DNA of 64,000 bases from assembly GCF_032854445.1 (NCBI RefSeq), contig NC_088307.1, positions 21,590,017 to 21,654,016 on the forward strand. The letters run 5' to 3'. Source of the DNA: Liolophura sinensis (lineage: Eukaryota; Mollusca; Polyplacophora; Chitonida; Chitonidae). Under the pieces are notes generated by a model. That model was not told the origin of the DNA and made no database searches. It saw only the letters and a program-made list of their open reading frames with translations. Positions 1 through 10,876 of this stretch are shown here, piece by piece; position 1 is the first letter of the stretch, and every line of letters starts with the position of its first letter. The translations under genes and the position numbers were made by a program.

Positions 1-1901
1 GACTGTCTGTATGACCGGTTAGAGATCTGGAGATGGAAAGCATTAGACAACTCTTCCGATGACGAATTGTTGGCGAGGCTTTGTGGACGTCATCACCCGT
101 GGACTATGGCAACATTTTCCACGGAAATCCGCATATCTTTCATCACGGATAGACAGGATAAAAATGGTGGCTTTCTGATCCGGCATCAACTGGATGCTCC
201 AGTAGACAGTGGTCCAGTGGTTGTGAGAAAGAGTCGGGTCAATATGAATACCTGAACTAAAACCTTGCTGGGATCACACTTACAGGGTAGTTTAAGGCTT
301 GTGTGGAAGTTTAGAATAAAAATGAAGGCAACCTTCTTTCATGCTGTCATGATGTATGATGGCCCCGGCTTAACTTTTCGGAAACCACAAATTGAGGGGA
401 ATACTGTTTATTTCACAAACGGGTTCCACCTTTTGGTGATGATTGACTTTTCTGTCATTGAGAACATAAAATATTCCAACCTTACATACAGTTCAGAACT
501 TTCTTATGTGTTACATTTACCTCTTGCTGGAGCTCATGGCGCGTCTGTATCGCTTTTTTTAACTCTCTATTTGTTACAACCGCGCATTATTCTGCGGTCA
601 TTGACAGCAGTGTCATACTACATTTACATAATATTCGCTTGCACGACTTCCCAAATACCGACAATTGTGCTTATGTCGGCATGGCCATATACGACGGTTA
701 CATGACACGGGCGAATCTGACTGGGCCATTCTGTGACACGAACCCGTCTTACATGAATACCATAACTACTGCTTCCTCGCGAACACTAATTGTGGTATTA
801 TATGACTATACAAATCGTTTAACCAATCCAATGGCGTTAATAAAACAATCTGTTTCTGATTCGAGATGTAACGGATTTACTCTAACCGAAAGGTTACCAC
901 CAACCAATTCCTACAAAGATGATCACTTCAGATTAACCACAAACATGATAGATTCTATATGGGACATCAGCACTAGACATAATTCAACCATAAAAGACTG
1001 CTTAAAGGCTCAAATTCTACGACAATTTACAAGCAAGAGGGAGATCACGCTATCTCTGAAGGGACTGTTTAGCTACAGGATCTGTAGGCGCGGGGATATC
1101 CATAATCCCAATGACCAATCAGACAGTTGCGCGGTCTCCAAATATGACTCAACGGAGAGATGTGACGATATTAGAGTCCTTGATAATGAAGTTAGGAAGG
1201 AAGTTTTTCCTGTTTCCACCACTAGCGGATGGACCCAGCAATACATCCGAATTGATCTGGGTTCTGCTTTGAGCGTTTTGTGTGGACAAGTTCTAAGCTG
1301 CTCTGCGGATACACAATTTACACTTACAATGCCCTGTGGAATACTGAAGCTTTTTAAGACTGGAGGAGACAATTGTGCCCATAAGTTTGTTATGCCGTCA
1401 ACAGAAAATTACTGGCATCTTATTGTTTTTCAATATTCTCCGTCCAGGGGTTATGGGTCTTTAAATATTGTAGATCATCTTAAGAGTCCTAATGTCACGG
1501 TATCAAGTCAGACCCCTCTGCTCAAAAGTTTTATTCTGCCATATGATATCTACTCGATGAAAGGTGCTGACCTGGTTCTTTCAGCAAGGGATATGTACTA
1601 CATGCACATTAATTTTGACTCCCTGAAAATTGATACTTTGCACCCAAGGATCGGCAAAACAAAAGGGAAAGAAGATTGTTACATACTCCAAGATCACTAT
1701 TACACGTTTACCCCCCACAAACGTGTCACGTCGTGGGTGGGCGCTCAGGACGTGTGTTTACAACGCGGTGGCTATTTGGTCAGTGTCAATACCTTGAAGG
1801 AATCACAGTTGTTGAAAACAGCTCTTTCCAGTGTCTGGCTAGAGTCGTTTCACGGAAATGGTCGTGATTTGGTCTATATTGGTCTACAGAACACGGAAAG
1901 G

Positions 1902-2439
1902 GTGAGAACATCATTAAGAATGCAGAACGTTTGTTTTAAACAACCAGACAGAAAGCACTCTGTACGTGATTGTTTTCTGATTAAATTCGGAAAGGTTTCG
2001 GAAGTAACTCCTTTCAAAGTAGAACATGGTGTAAATAAAATATCCATAGAAACTGTCTATACATATGTAAATTTATGTACCACAGTGCACTGACACGTAG
2101 AACAACACAGGTATTCACAAGTCATGCCAAGGCTAAGGATTACGGAAATAAAAAGTACAGTGTGGCATGACCTAGTAATAAATATATATATATATACAAA
2201 ATAGCTTGGAAAGAGATTATGCAGCTGTTGTGAAACGGTGGGGTTGAGAAAATGATTTTGTGGGGAGATCGTCTGCGTTTGGTTATTTTTTAATCTTAAG
2301 CTTGGAACGGGATGCATATTAGTCTCTACACAAAATCTCCGGAAGGTAGCAATTTTCATAACGTAGTCAGTAATATGTGTGGAATGATATTTGAAAGACT
2401 GAAACGCTTTTAATTCTTTTTACCGCGTTTTCTTTTCAG
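1902..2439 (+). other. Predicted intron inside the CTLD of the receptor remnant
   Basis: Donor GTGAGA follows the codon at 1899-1901. A pyrimidine-rich acceptor (tttcttttcag) ends at 2439. Reading frame is phase 0 on both sides and the join gives LQNTER then AGDYRWKDG, which is continuous CTLD sequence. The intron carries a short (AT)n run around 2181-2197. The splice is inferred from sequence only. Confidence 0.7.
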
Positions 2440-2663
2440 GCCGGTGACTATCGCTGGAAAGACGGAAGTCCTCTCGCATTCACTGATTGGTATTATCCGT
2501 TTGACATTAACAACTTGTTGCCGTCATTCAACACGTGGCTAATCCCTCCCAGAAATGTGTAGCTATGGTTCCAGGTAATTCACATCAATCTACAAATTGG
2601 CGCAAAGTTAATTGTTACAGGCCTCACTTCTCCTCGGTAGTTTTCAGCATATGTGAGTGTAAC

Positions 2664-2810
2664 AACACGGGAACTATTGAACATAACACAGGACATATTG
2701 AACATAACACGGGACCTACTGAACACAACCCTGGACCTATTGATCACAACACGGGACCTATTGAACACAACACGGGACCTATTGAACATAACGCAGCACC
2801 TATGCCGCAC
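2664..2810 (+). repeat. In-frame 21-bp repeat encoding a heptapeptide (NTGPIEH)
   Basis: Seven consecutive 21-bp units (starting 2664, 2685, 2706, 2727, 2748, 2769, 2790) encode variants of N-T-G-P-I-E-H, ending with the divergent NAAPMPH. The repeat lies between the two CTLD-like domains of the receptor remnant and would be a polar linker rich in Asn, Glu and His. A period of 21 keeps the frame when copies are gained or lost. The units contain no stop in the other plus frames either, which explains spurious overlapping open frames here. Confidence 0.9.
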
Positions 2811-3787
2811 AATGCCAGACAAGATGCACTTCCAATGACTGAAGAAACATCATATCGCTGCAAAGAAAGCTGGAATTTTGTTCACAATAACTCCCTGATG
2901 TTGTTAACGGAACTGAGCGGTACCCCATCTATAGACAACAATTCCGATAATTCTGCTGTTCAGATTTGTAATCGGTACGGAGGAAGGCTTCCTAATACGT
3001 ATAAAATTCCCAAGGAAAGACTGCGTTATTTTCTGACCTTCAGAGGCATTAGCACCGCTGCTAGTAACGTCTGGGTGAGGCATTCATCTGGTAAGACTGA
3101 GCGTGTTACATTGTTTGAGCAGCCACACCGACCTATATCATGCCGTAAGCATGATCTATTTCGATGGGTATATCTCTGCGAAATGGAACCTTGTAGGATT
3201 ACATGGATTTACCCACAATTCTCCTGCCAAGGCGGCGTCTGTTTACATCCGGACCGTGTCTGCGACCTCCACAAAGACTGTCCACAAGGTGACGATGAAT
3301 GGAACTGCAATCCGCTAATAACTGATCTGCTCACTTGTTATAATGGCCAGAACATCTCTGCAAGTAGAAGTTGCGACTTTCATCTTGATTGTCTGGATGA
3401 AAATGTCTGTCCGGATATGTTCAAGTGTCCGAAATCTTACTGCATTCCGTACCACAAAGTGTGCGATGACGTTCAGGACTGTATGAGGGAAGAAGACGAG
3501 TGATGATAATCCTTGTCCGGGAAAACTAAGATGCTGTTCAACATCTCAGTGTGTCTCGCAAACGAATGTTTGTGATGGGGTGGTCAACTGCAATCAAGAT
3601 TGGTCAGACGAACGATTTTGTGATTTGCTAAATTTTTCCTGCCGTCTAAATTGCACTTGCATAGAGTTTTCAATCTATTGCAGCAATAACCAATTGCAAA
3701 TCATTGCTAATATTGCCTTCATGACCAATATCCGGGTTCTTGATCTTGGACAAAATAACATTTTTTTTATATGACATTACTCTGGTA

Positions 3788-3884
3788 TCCCGGGCTCTGC
3801 CCGATTTCCTCCCACCATGATGCTGGCCGCCATCGCATAAGTGAAATATTCTTGAGTACGGCAATCAATTAAATAAATAAATAT
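3788..3884 (+). mobile_element. 5'-truncated tRNA-SINE in the LRR exon of the receptor remnant
   Basis: Forward SINE 3' half (ccgggctctgccc, aatattcttgagtacgg, AAATA tail). It is flanked by a 13-bp target duplication with one mismatch: cattactctggta at 3775-3787 and cactactctggta at 3885-3897. The insertion follows directly after the last recognisable LRR codons. Confidence 0.85.
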
Positions 3885-3897
3885 CACTACTCTGGTA

Positions 3898-4454
3898 ATT
3901 TTTCTCCGCTCTTAACTCTTGGCCAGAAGAAATCGAACTATTTAATATATCAGAAAAAGGCTTGCCTAGGGCTTTTTATAACATGGCTAACCGACCTCTT
4001 CTAAACTACGTATCTTCCAATGAACTTCATTGTATCGGTGAATACCAATCTTCAGCAGCCGTAATATTTCATATCTCACGCTCACATGCAGTTGAGTTTT
4101 TGGTGTAGTTATTAGCAAAATTTTTGTCATTGATTGCATTCAGACTGCACCTTAATGTGTATATAATGTAATAATACGCCTGGTAAACTTGCAAATAAGG
4201 CATGTATATAAAGCGAAATAAAGAAACAAAAAGTGGCTGCTCGGGTGTCCTGGGTGGGCTTCATTTCTTTGATCATTGATGGCTCGTTCATACCTTCGAT
4301 TGACGTCACTAACATTACCCTTATAGTACGTCACCCACAATTTTCTGCTGAAGAAAGGTCAAATTAGAGATATACATTTCATCACTCGGATTACACGATA
4401 TGATCTTCTTGCCAAACACTATCCAAGCTATACATATCTTTTGGACACACCACC
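3898..4454. other. No gene recognised
   Basis: AT-rich sequence downstream of the SINE. If the receptor once continued here, the LRR pattern can no longer be read. Overlapping minus-strand open frames at 4127-4340 have no recognisable domain. Confidence 0.6.
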
Positions 4455-4640
4455 TATAGTCTATTTCGTTTAGAGAGTCCCCTATATTAAGCCGTCTGTA
4501 AAATCAATCATACTCGCTACCAAAATTGCCTTCAGTCAGTGACACGTAACAACACAAGCTCTACACATTAATATGTTTAAAGTTCACATTATTGCAAGGA
4601 AAATGAAGTTAGAATCGTTATTCTAAATATTACGGTTTGC
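4455..4640 (+). repeat. Dispersed repeat family 'B' (partial copy)
   Basis: Carries the core cagtgacacgtaacaacac followed by a conserved tail ending near gcaaggaaaatga. The same block occurs at about 26985-27330 (plus) and 37110-37460 (minus), with a more diverged copy near 36690-36905. Family name unknown. Confidence 0.7.
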
Positions 4641-5059
4641 CTTTTGCTTTACTTCTGAAAGCATAAGGTGAATGAATGGCGTGTTGGTATAACAGCAGCT
4701 ATGTGTTTTTTTTTTAAATTAAAAATTTGAGGAAGTTTCCTATCAGAATTTGAAGATTTGTAAGAAAGGTCATAAATATATGACATGGCCGTGCGCTAGG
4801 TACTACAGGGTTAATCAGGCTAGAAAAGCTGGATGCTCTGGCTCTTGGCTTGTTGCTTTCTTTTCTTCTTTTTTGGCTGCACTATCCATGATTTCCCAAA
4901 ACGGTTGATTGTTTAGATATAGCTATGCAGTCACCTATTTGATAGTGTACACTGATATTTACGAAATTCATGTACCCCGGCCAAAACTGCTTTGCTATTC
5001 TAGTTATTATTATTACTTTTTTATAAAATTCTGAATAGAATGTAACTGTATTCATACTT
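4641..5059. other. No gene recognised
   Basis: AT-rich, with short poly-T and poly-A runs; no domain, RNA gene or clear repeat seen. Confidence 0.6.
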
Positions 5060-5072
5060 GAAAACTAAAGAT

Positions 5073-5181
5073 TTATTTATTTGTTTGATTGGTGTTTCAC
5101 GCCGTACTCAAGAATATTTCACTTATACGACGGCGGCCAGCATTATGGTGAGAGGAAACCGGGCAGAGCCCGGGGGAAATC
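5073..5181 (-). mobile_element. Truncated tRNA-SINE, minus orientation
   Basis: Reverse-oriented SINE 3' part beginning with the (TTTA)n complement of the tail. Flanked by a perfect 13-bp target duplication, gaaaactaaagat, at 5060-5072 and 5182-5194. Confidence 0.9.
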
Positions 5182-5247
5182 GAAAACTAAAGATGTTGAG
5201 GTTTTAAGTTGTCTTAAAAACTCAGCAAATTTTCCTTTAGTTATATT

Positions 5248-5385
5248 TTATTCATTATTATTTGATTGGTGTTTCACGCCGTACTCAAGAACATTTTACT
5301 TATACGGCCAGCACTATGGTGGGTGGAAACCGCGCAGAACCCGGGGGAAACTCACGACCATCCACAAGTTACTGGAAGACGTTCC
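5248..5385 (-). mobile_element. Truncated tRNA-SINE, minus orientation
   Basis: Second reverse SINE fragment close to the previous one (gtttcacgccgtactcaag, ccagcactatggtggg, ccatccacaagtt). It has lost about 10 bp at the usual tatacgacggcggccag site. No clear target duplication. Confidence 0.85.
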
Positions 5386-5530
5386 GAAGAAGAGCCTCGT
5401 TTATTTATACGTGTTAATAACAATACCAAGGTACCAGATCTCCGGAATGCTCATAGTCCACCACCAGAACCCTGGGTTATTCAGGAATACAATAGAAGAG
5501 ACTTATGTTACAGCATACAGAGCATAACAG

Positions 5531-5650
5531 TGGAGGAGTGACGATCAATGTCATGCTTGGCAAATGGCCACACGTGTTACCAGTGAAATTTGGCTACCTC
5601 TCAGTTTATCTATTAAGATTTTATTATATGCCACCCGCCTGGAAAACCAC
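5531..5650 (+). repeat. Dispersed repeat family 'A' (partial copy)
   Basis: Contains the family core ggcaaatggccacacg followed by accagtgaaat and ctcagtttatc. Related blocks with core ggcaaat..cacacgtaacc..tgaaatac recur at 7585-7790, 26788-26985 and 32478-32680 on this strand, and reversed at about 21228, 24880, 35760, 46395 and 56745. Confidence 0.65.
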
Positions 5651-6023
5651 GCTAAATCAATGTAGAAAAACAGTATCTCATGGTCCATTGTGTTATTGAT
5701 CCAAACTGCTCTTAACTTGTACGTGTATAAGTAATGTACTTGATGAATTGTTGCTAAGCAGTGTATGTGTATTTGAGGTGTACCCTGAGTACACATTCGA
5801 CTATGGGATATCCCTTAAAAGAAATTTAAAACAAATACAGTCATAATTACATTCTTTATGCATGTATAAATGACAGTTGGTTGGCTTTTTAATTCACGCA
5901 CACGAGTACATTACGTTTATAGGCCTTGGTAGGAGAGACTTCTTATCAAAGTAGTAGTGAGATTACGTTCCGCTTCGGGTTTAATTCTTTTCAAATTTAT
6001 ATCGTATGACATTAAATGCTTAC
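5651..6023. other. No gene recognised
   Basis: No domain, splice-supported exon or repeat was recognised. Confidence 0.55.
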
Positions 6024-6035
6024 AAATACAACTCA

Positions 6036-6198
6036 TACTGGCTTCCTCTCCGGCCGCAAGTGGGAAGGTCTTGCAACAACCTGCGGATGGTCGTGGATTC
6101 CCCCCAGGCTCTGTCCGGATTCCTTCCACAATACGCCGCCGTCGTATACGTGAAGTATTCTTCAGTACAGATTAAAAAAAAAAATCAAATCAATAAAT
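6036..6198 (+). mobile_element. tRNA-SINE lacking the tRNA head
   Basis: Forward SINE body from ctggcttcctctccggcc to an A-rich plus AAATA tail. Flanked by a perfect 12-bp target duplication, aaatacaactca, at 6024-6035 and 6199-6210. Confidence 0.9.
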
Positions 6199-6320
6199 AA
6201 ATACAACTCACTCTCAATGTCATTTTTGATGGAAGTACACAGTTCAGTACACTATCTCTCACTGATTACTTTTGTGTATGTACTTGAACATACATATGTT
6301 CATAAAATTAGTTGGTTTTC

Positions 6321-6466
6321 CATCAACCTGCAGACGATTGTGGGTTTCTCCCGGGCTCTGTCCGCTTTCCTTCCCCCATATCGTTGGTTGCCGTTGTATT
6401 AGTGAGATTTTCAGGGTTTCAGAGTACAGCGTAAAACAGCAATCAAATAAATGTATAAATAAATTA
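6321..6466 (+). mobile_element. Diverged tRNA-SINE fragment
   Basis: SINE body (caacctgcagacgattgtgg, cccgggctctgtccgctttcc) with an AAATAAAT-type tail, more diverged than its neighbour. Immediately followed by another repeat-like stretch (agtgtttaactccgcagtcg, about 6470-6660) that I could not assign. Confidence 0.75.
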
Positions 6467-6660
6467 AATTAGTGTTTAACTCCGCAGTCGTGCTACTTTC
6501 ACTCATACAAGTGCCGTCGGTTTACAGGTGGAGGAAGCTACAGCCCTTCAAAAGGTACCCAATAAACATCCTGACTAAAAGCCACAGTTTTTCTCCCCAA
6601 AGTGGATTCGAGTCTGTGACCTTATTTATCAGATAACTGGTCACTGGATAAACAGGTTGA

Positions 6661-7250
6661 TCATTGATACACGGAGATTATTTCGATGCTTTTGCAGACG
6701 CTAAGGCTTGAACAGGTTTCACCTTGAGTTCTTTTACCTTCAAGGGATGCAGAATCGACACTAATTGGCTGACAGTGGAGATACGGTTTTGTGGGCTAAA
6801 TCCTGCAACCTTGGTCTGAACTTGATTATCTCTCAAACTAGCCACATGAAAGCCCTACAAAAGGTTACAAGCATATCCTTTGTTGGGTTTACTCCGGAAA
6901 ATGTCGTAATGTCGTCAATAAACTTTTCTCAAGCGTGATTCTCGGCTATACACCGCATTATCAGTTACATACAGGTTGTGCAACGAGGGACTTTTGTGTT
7001 AGAGTGCATATCACACGAATCTATTTTTGGTTTTCAAAATAACATGTCTCTGGTGTGTAGTTCAGCATATTTATAATAAATAGACGAGAGTGACAATGCA
7101 TGTAGGCCCCTACAGCCAAGTTTGCTGGGATCTACATTACTGGAATTACATATTAAAATAGGCAACAGCTGAACAATTTTAACTATATAGGTAGAAAACC
7201 TTCAGTATACAGGGATATTTATCCACAAAGTTCACGTGGCATTAATATGC
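6661..7250. other. No gene recognised
   Basis: Intergenic sequence without a recognisable domain, RNA gene or repeat. Confidence 0.55.
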
Positions 7251-7372
7251 AGCTCATCCTGGCTTCCTCTCCGGCAGAACGTGGGAAGGTCTCCCAGGAA
7301 CCTGTGGATGATCGTGGATTTCCCCAGGACTCTGCCCGGTTTCCTCATAACCGTCGTATAAGTGAAATTTAT
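7251..7372 (+). mobile_element. Truncated tRNA-SINE
   Basis: Forward SINE body (ctcatcctggcttcctctcc through cgtcgtataagtgaaat) with an internal deletion at the usual accataatgctggccg site and no A-rich tail. Confidence 0.8.
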
Positions 7373-7584
7373 AATCACATCTGAACACCATTATTTATTC
7401 TTTTGGTTCGTTTTTGGACACAGTTCTGTGGCAAATGGTCTGTAATGACCATACTGATAATAATGGGTGATAGCAAAGGAAAAGTTGATTTCTTGTAATT
7501 TTATTTCTACCGCGATGAATTCACATTAACATTCAGCTTTAAAGTTAATTTTACTCTCAGTTGAAATGAAATTAAAAAGTATAT

Positions 7585-7790
7585 CAGGTAGTTTATAAGA
7601 CGTACAGCGTAGAGAGTAAAACTAGTGCAGCGACGACAGTGTGATAGTTGGCAAATAGTCACACGTAACCGGTGAAATACGAATTCTTGTCAATTTATCG
7701 CAGTCAGGATTTTATTCTGACTGTTCATGTAAATACATATATAGAAGAACCTTAAACGGCCTCTAGCACAATGGCTTAAGCAAACTTATA
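7585..7790 (+). repeat. Dispersed repeat family 'A' (long copy)
   Basis: Aligns by eye over about 200 bp with 32478-32680, including the core ggcaaatagtcacacgtaac and a downstream ctagcacaatggc motif. Non-coding, family unnamed. Confidence 0.75.
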
Positions 7791-8496
7791 TAAAAAAAAA
7801 CAAATGACTGATGTTATTATTTTGAACACACAGTGGTTGCAATCATCAGTGGACATTTACTTTTCTGGTGACCTGACAATCAAAATGTTTACGATATAAT
7901 CTAAACAATGAAGCTACCACATTTGAATTTTTGCCCAAATCACTTCTATTAATTTACAAGATTCAGATGAAAATATCCGATGTGCAATGTTATTTTGGCG
8001 TGAGATTGGGTTCTCGTGGGTTATATCCCGTTCGTGCATGCCGTATATATCTATTATGGGGATTTCATATACCTATATCAGAGTTCCTAAACTCTGACAG
8101 TATGGTCCATAAAAACCCACCTTAGAATCCAGTGTTTGAACGCTTTTAACTCTTTTCACGCAAATCTAAAAATATTGTTGAAAGTATATTAATGTATAGT
8201 TTTAAGTAGTCTATTTAGTGATGCCTACTTCGATTTTTAGAGGACTTTTCCCTGAAACGGAAATTTGTTGATAATATATATATGGGTTAACGGGAACAGC
8301 CATCGGCTGTCAAAAGAAATATTCCAGACGGGTAACAATAAAAAGTTCACGATCTTGAAAAGTATTTTATCTTACTGTTGTCGCTAGTTTGATTTTACTC
8401 TATGCTCTGTACGTCTTATATCATAATTATAATTATATTATACATGTACATCTTGTACCTAACACAGATAATCAGCGGTTGGAGCAAATTGGGTGG
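7791..8496. other. No gene recognised
   Basis: AT-rich intergenic sequence; only short unsupported open frames. Confidence 0.55.
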
Positions 8497-8757
8497 AGCA
8501 GGCGTGTCGTTGAGTCCGCGCTCCCATAGGTGCATGCACCTGACGTCACACGGGGCGCGCCAACGGACCAATGACCGCAGCTCCTTCAGCTCTTTCGCGC
8601 CAAAACTGACCCATGGGTGTGCGTGACGTCACTCACGAGAGCAGCTCCTTCAGCTCCATTTCGCGCTAAAACTGAAGTTAAGCGCGAAGGCAGCTCTTTC
8701 AGCTCTATTTCGCGCCAAATCTGATGTCACTCGCGAGAGCAGCCCCTTCAGCTCCAC
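8497..8757. repeat. GC-rich tandem repeats with CRE-like sites
   Basis: Four copies of a block beginning gcagctccttcagctc and usually continuing tttcgcgccaaaactga start near 8577, 8641, 8690 and 8739 (spacing 64, 49, 49). Two perfect palindromes TGACGTCA, the consensus bound by CREB/ATF factors, are at 8541-8548 and 8624-8631. The motif tcgttgag(g)tccgcg that starts the transposon arm at about 8936 is also seen near 8500 and 8793. Base composition differs sharply from the AT-rich surroundings. Confidence 0.75.
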
Positions 8758-8774
8758 TGTGTGTGTGTGTGTGT
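8758..8774. repeat. (TG)n microsatellite
   Basis: Uninterrupted TG dinucleotide run. Confidence 0.95.
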
Positions 8775-8929
8775 ATGAGATGAGCAAGAAGGTTTCGTTG
8801 AGGTCCGCAATGCAAAGCGAGACGGGTGAGGGTGGGCAGGCTTGTAAAGTTTGTGTGTTGAGCTGCGTGCCGCACAAACGGACCAATGAGGTGGTTGGGT
8901 TGGGTGTGTGTGTTTTCCCGCTCTGTTGT

Positions 8930-10207
8930 TTCTTTGAGGTCCGCGCTGTGACGTCCAGTGAGCGAGGAGGATGAGGGAGTCGTGCTCGAGAAGGGAGCAA
9001 CATAACATTGTACAGCATTGTATAGAATAACATAGTATAGTATAACGTTGTATAGTATAACATTATAACAGTGTGTATATTATTACATTAGTATTCTATA
9101 GTATTATATTTTTGGGTAGGCTTGTAAAAAAAAAAACATCACATGAGTCGCTGACATCGATTTGACAACAGGCATTTTCCTATGCAATATTTTTTTTTTG
9201 CGGGGCGAATTTCTTTGCCCACCCTGTTTGCAACCAGGGAAATCACGTGGTCTCTATCTTCTGGATTGTCTTATACATGTAGATTAGCTTGTCATGTCAC
9301 ACAATTATCTGTTGGTATCGGCAGTCATACCTTTTCACGTATGTGCAAAGTGAATAGCGGCGGGCGATTACCTAACGAGCATTATGACCAATAGGCTTAG
9401 ATTAGCCATACAGGCCGCCTGGCCCGTTAGACAAAAAATCAATAACGTCATCGGGAAGCCCCCACCCCCTATGGACGTCGGCTGCGCTTTCGACCTGTAA
9501 TTAGGATCATGTCAATGAGAATGTCATTATTTTGCCCAGTGTCTACGCGGCGATGTCCCGTCTAGTGCGGACACATCGCCTCAAGAAAGGACTTGAGTTC
9601 TCAGTTGGTATAGCCGAACACTCGCCGTAGTATAAACACATGCCGTATTTCCTACTATAAATGGTCCAATTTTCAATACTTGAGATTTATGGGTGAACTG
9701 CTTTCGAAGTGGCATAGCGAGTGTTACATAACCGAATGCTTCCAAGTTATAAGCTTATTTTGTTACCTGTATGTTGCCTAACACGTTTCTATGGTCATAT
9801 TCTCTGGATACGGTGTCTTTTTTATGTAAAATTGAATAAAATAATAATTACTGGACATCATAGATGGCGTGAGGCGAGGCACGTGACGGCTAGAGCTAAT
9901 GGTGAAGTAATTCGGGTCGACTCGATCCAGTGAAGCTGTTGTGTCTCCAACACACGGAAAAGTTATCACTTTGTCCAGGTATGTACCGAATACATTGTAG
10001 TTGTGTTTGGTCGATTACATCTTGTGATCCGTGGTTGTCCGAACTACTGTGTGTAACTGACAGTCGTGTACATGGGCTTGACAGGCAAGCATGACTTTTC
10101 ACATGGGTTTAGTTCAACGGGCACGGAAAGTCATGTTTCACCAGATTTCTTCTATCTCCTGAAGTCCAGGCGTCTCAAAATGGTTTGGATACAATGTTCT
10201 AGCCATT
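8930..10207 (+). repeat. Left inverted arm of the transposon
   Basis: Reverse-complement match to 15463-17742 minus its insertion. Landmarks: ttgaggtccgcgctg, gaggatgagggagtcgtg, aatcacgtggtctct, ctttcgaagtggca and ctatctcctgaagtc. The outer part (9000-9110) is made of short degenerate tataacattg-like repeats. At roughly 1.28 kb the arm is far longer than a simple terminal inverted repeat. Confidence 0.85.
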
Positions 10208-10693
10208 CTCTTGGTCCGCTATTGTTTGGCTGTGTGGTTTGAATCATGAAGCATTGATGACAAGGCTCAAACATGTTTGGTATGGAGCAAAACATTTTAG
10301 GACTGTTTTAACAAGGGGAATAAATCTGGGGGTGTATTTTCATTGAGTTAATTCCCCTGAATTTTATGGAGCGAAACAAAAGGATGTCAGAGCTTTAATT
10401 TATTCAGGCGTTACTATACGACTGTAAAATACTGGATTTATAAAGCAATGTTTTGTATTGTCGTTTTTGTTTATGTTTTATGATTATGGGTACTAGTATG
10501 ACTTTCATTCATGTGATCCTTTTTACAATACAACATGTGTTTTCCTGAATCTTTAACTTTCTTTCTTTCTTTTGAACGTCCAGTTTTGTTCGCTAGGTGG
10601 CGCTCGTGTCATAGCAGTGGTTCGCGCTTGTTGCGCTGCCGGACGTGCGGGAAATTCAATGGACGTGAAAGCCACTGCGAACATTATTTTAGC

Positions 10694-10876
10694 ATGCCTC
10701 AGTACTGTTCGGTACCAGGTTGCAGGAATTCTGGTGGACATAAATATCTGCTTGATTACGACCTTCAACTGAAATGGAGAGTTGCTGTAAGGAGCATAAA
10801 TCCCAAGACGAAAAGGTTTGGACCCCAGGAATGAATGACTGTGGTGTGCAAAGTGCACTTCAAGTCCGATGACTAG
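10694..10876 (+). pseudogene. THAP zinc-finger exon of the transposase
   Basis: ATG at 10694 opens a THAP (C2CH) DNA-binding domain: MPQYCSVPGC gives the first zinc cysteines, KWRVAV the conserved Trp region, and VVCKVHF the C-x2-H pair. An in-frame TGA at 10832-10834 interrupts the domain just before the C-x2-H pair, where the family usually has Trp, and TAG follows at 10874-10876. THAP domains bind transposon ends in P-element-like, Kolobok and ISL2EU transposases. The next coding exon is about 0.8 kb downstream. It could also be a host THAP gene captured here, but position and orientation favour the transposase. Confidence 0.75.

Larger units (their letters stand above)
1..3774 (+). pseudogene. 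CUB / C-type lectin / LDLa / LRR receptor remnant, 5' end outside window
   Basis: The window opens inside a CUB domain (1 to about 225; LEIW, LCG and a C-terminal GF..RHQL typical of CUB ends). A second CUB follows (YDGPG at 355-369), then a third (AIYDG, GPFCD; about 560-830) and an unassigned Cys-poor stretch (830-1660). A CTLD comes next, split by a GT-AG intron at 1902-2439, then a heptapeptide repeat and a second divergent CTLD-like domain (about 2842-3190). Four LDLa modules (for example CDLHKDCPQGDDEWNC) and a cysteine-rich LRR N-cap with one LRR (IRVLDLGQNNI) end it at 3774. This order resembles ectodomains of molluscan LDLa/LRR receptors of the GRL101/LGR kind; no membrane part is seen. 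Damage: in-frame TGA at 253-255, a frame change at or near the T7 run 554-560, one between 2511 and 2534, and one near 3500. Several indels touch or lie near simple runs, so assembly error is an alternative to true decay. Confidence 0.75.

Noticed and set aside
2057-2359. Minus-strand 100-codon frame overlapping the receptor intron
   Set aside because: Lies across an intron of the opposite strand and has no recognisable domain.
8650-9063. Overlapping minus-strand frames near the transposon's left end
   Set aside because: They run through a TG microsatellite and the degenerate tataacattg repeats of the arm; no protein-like pattern.
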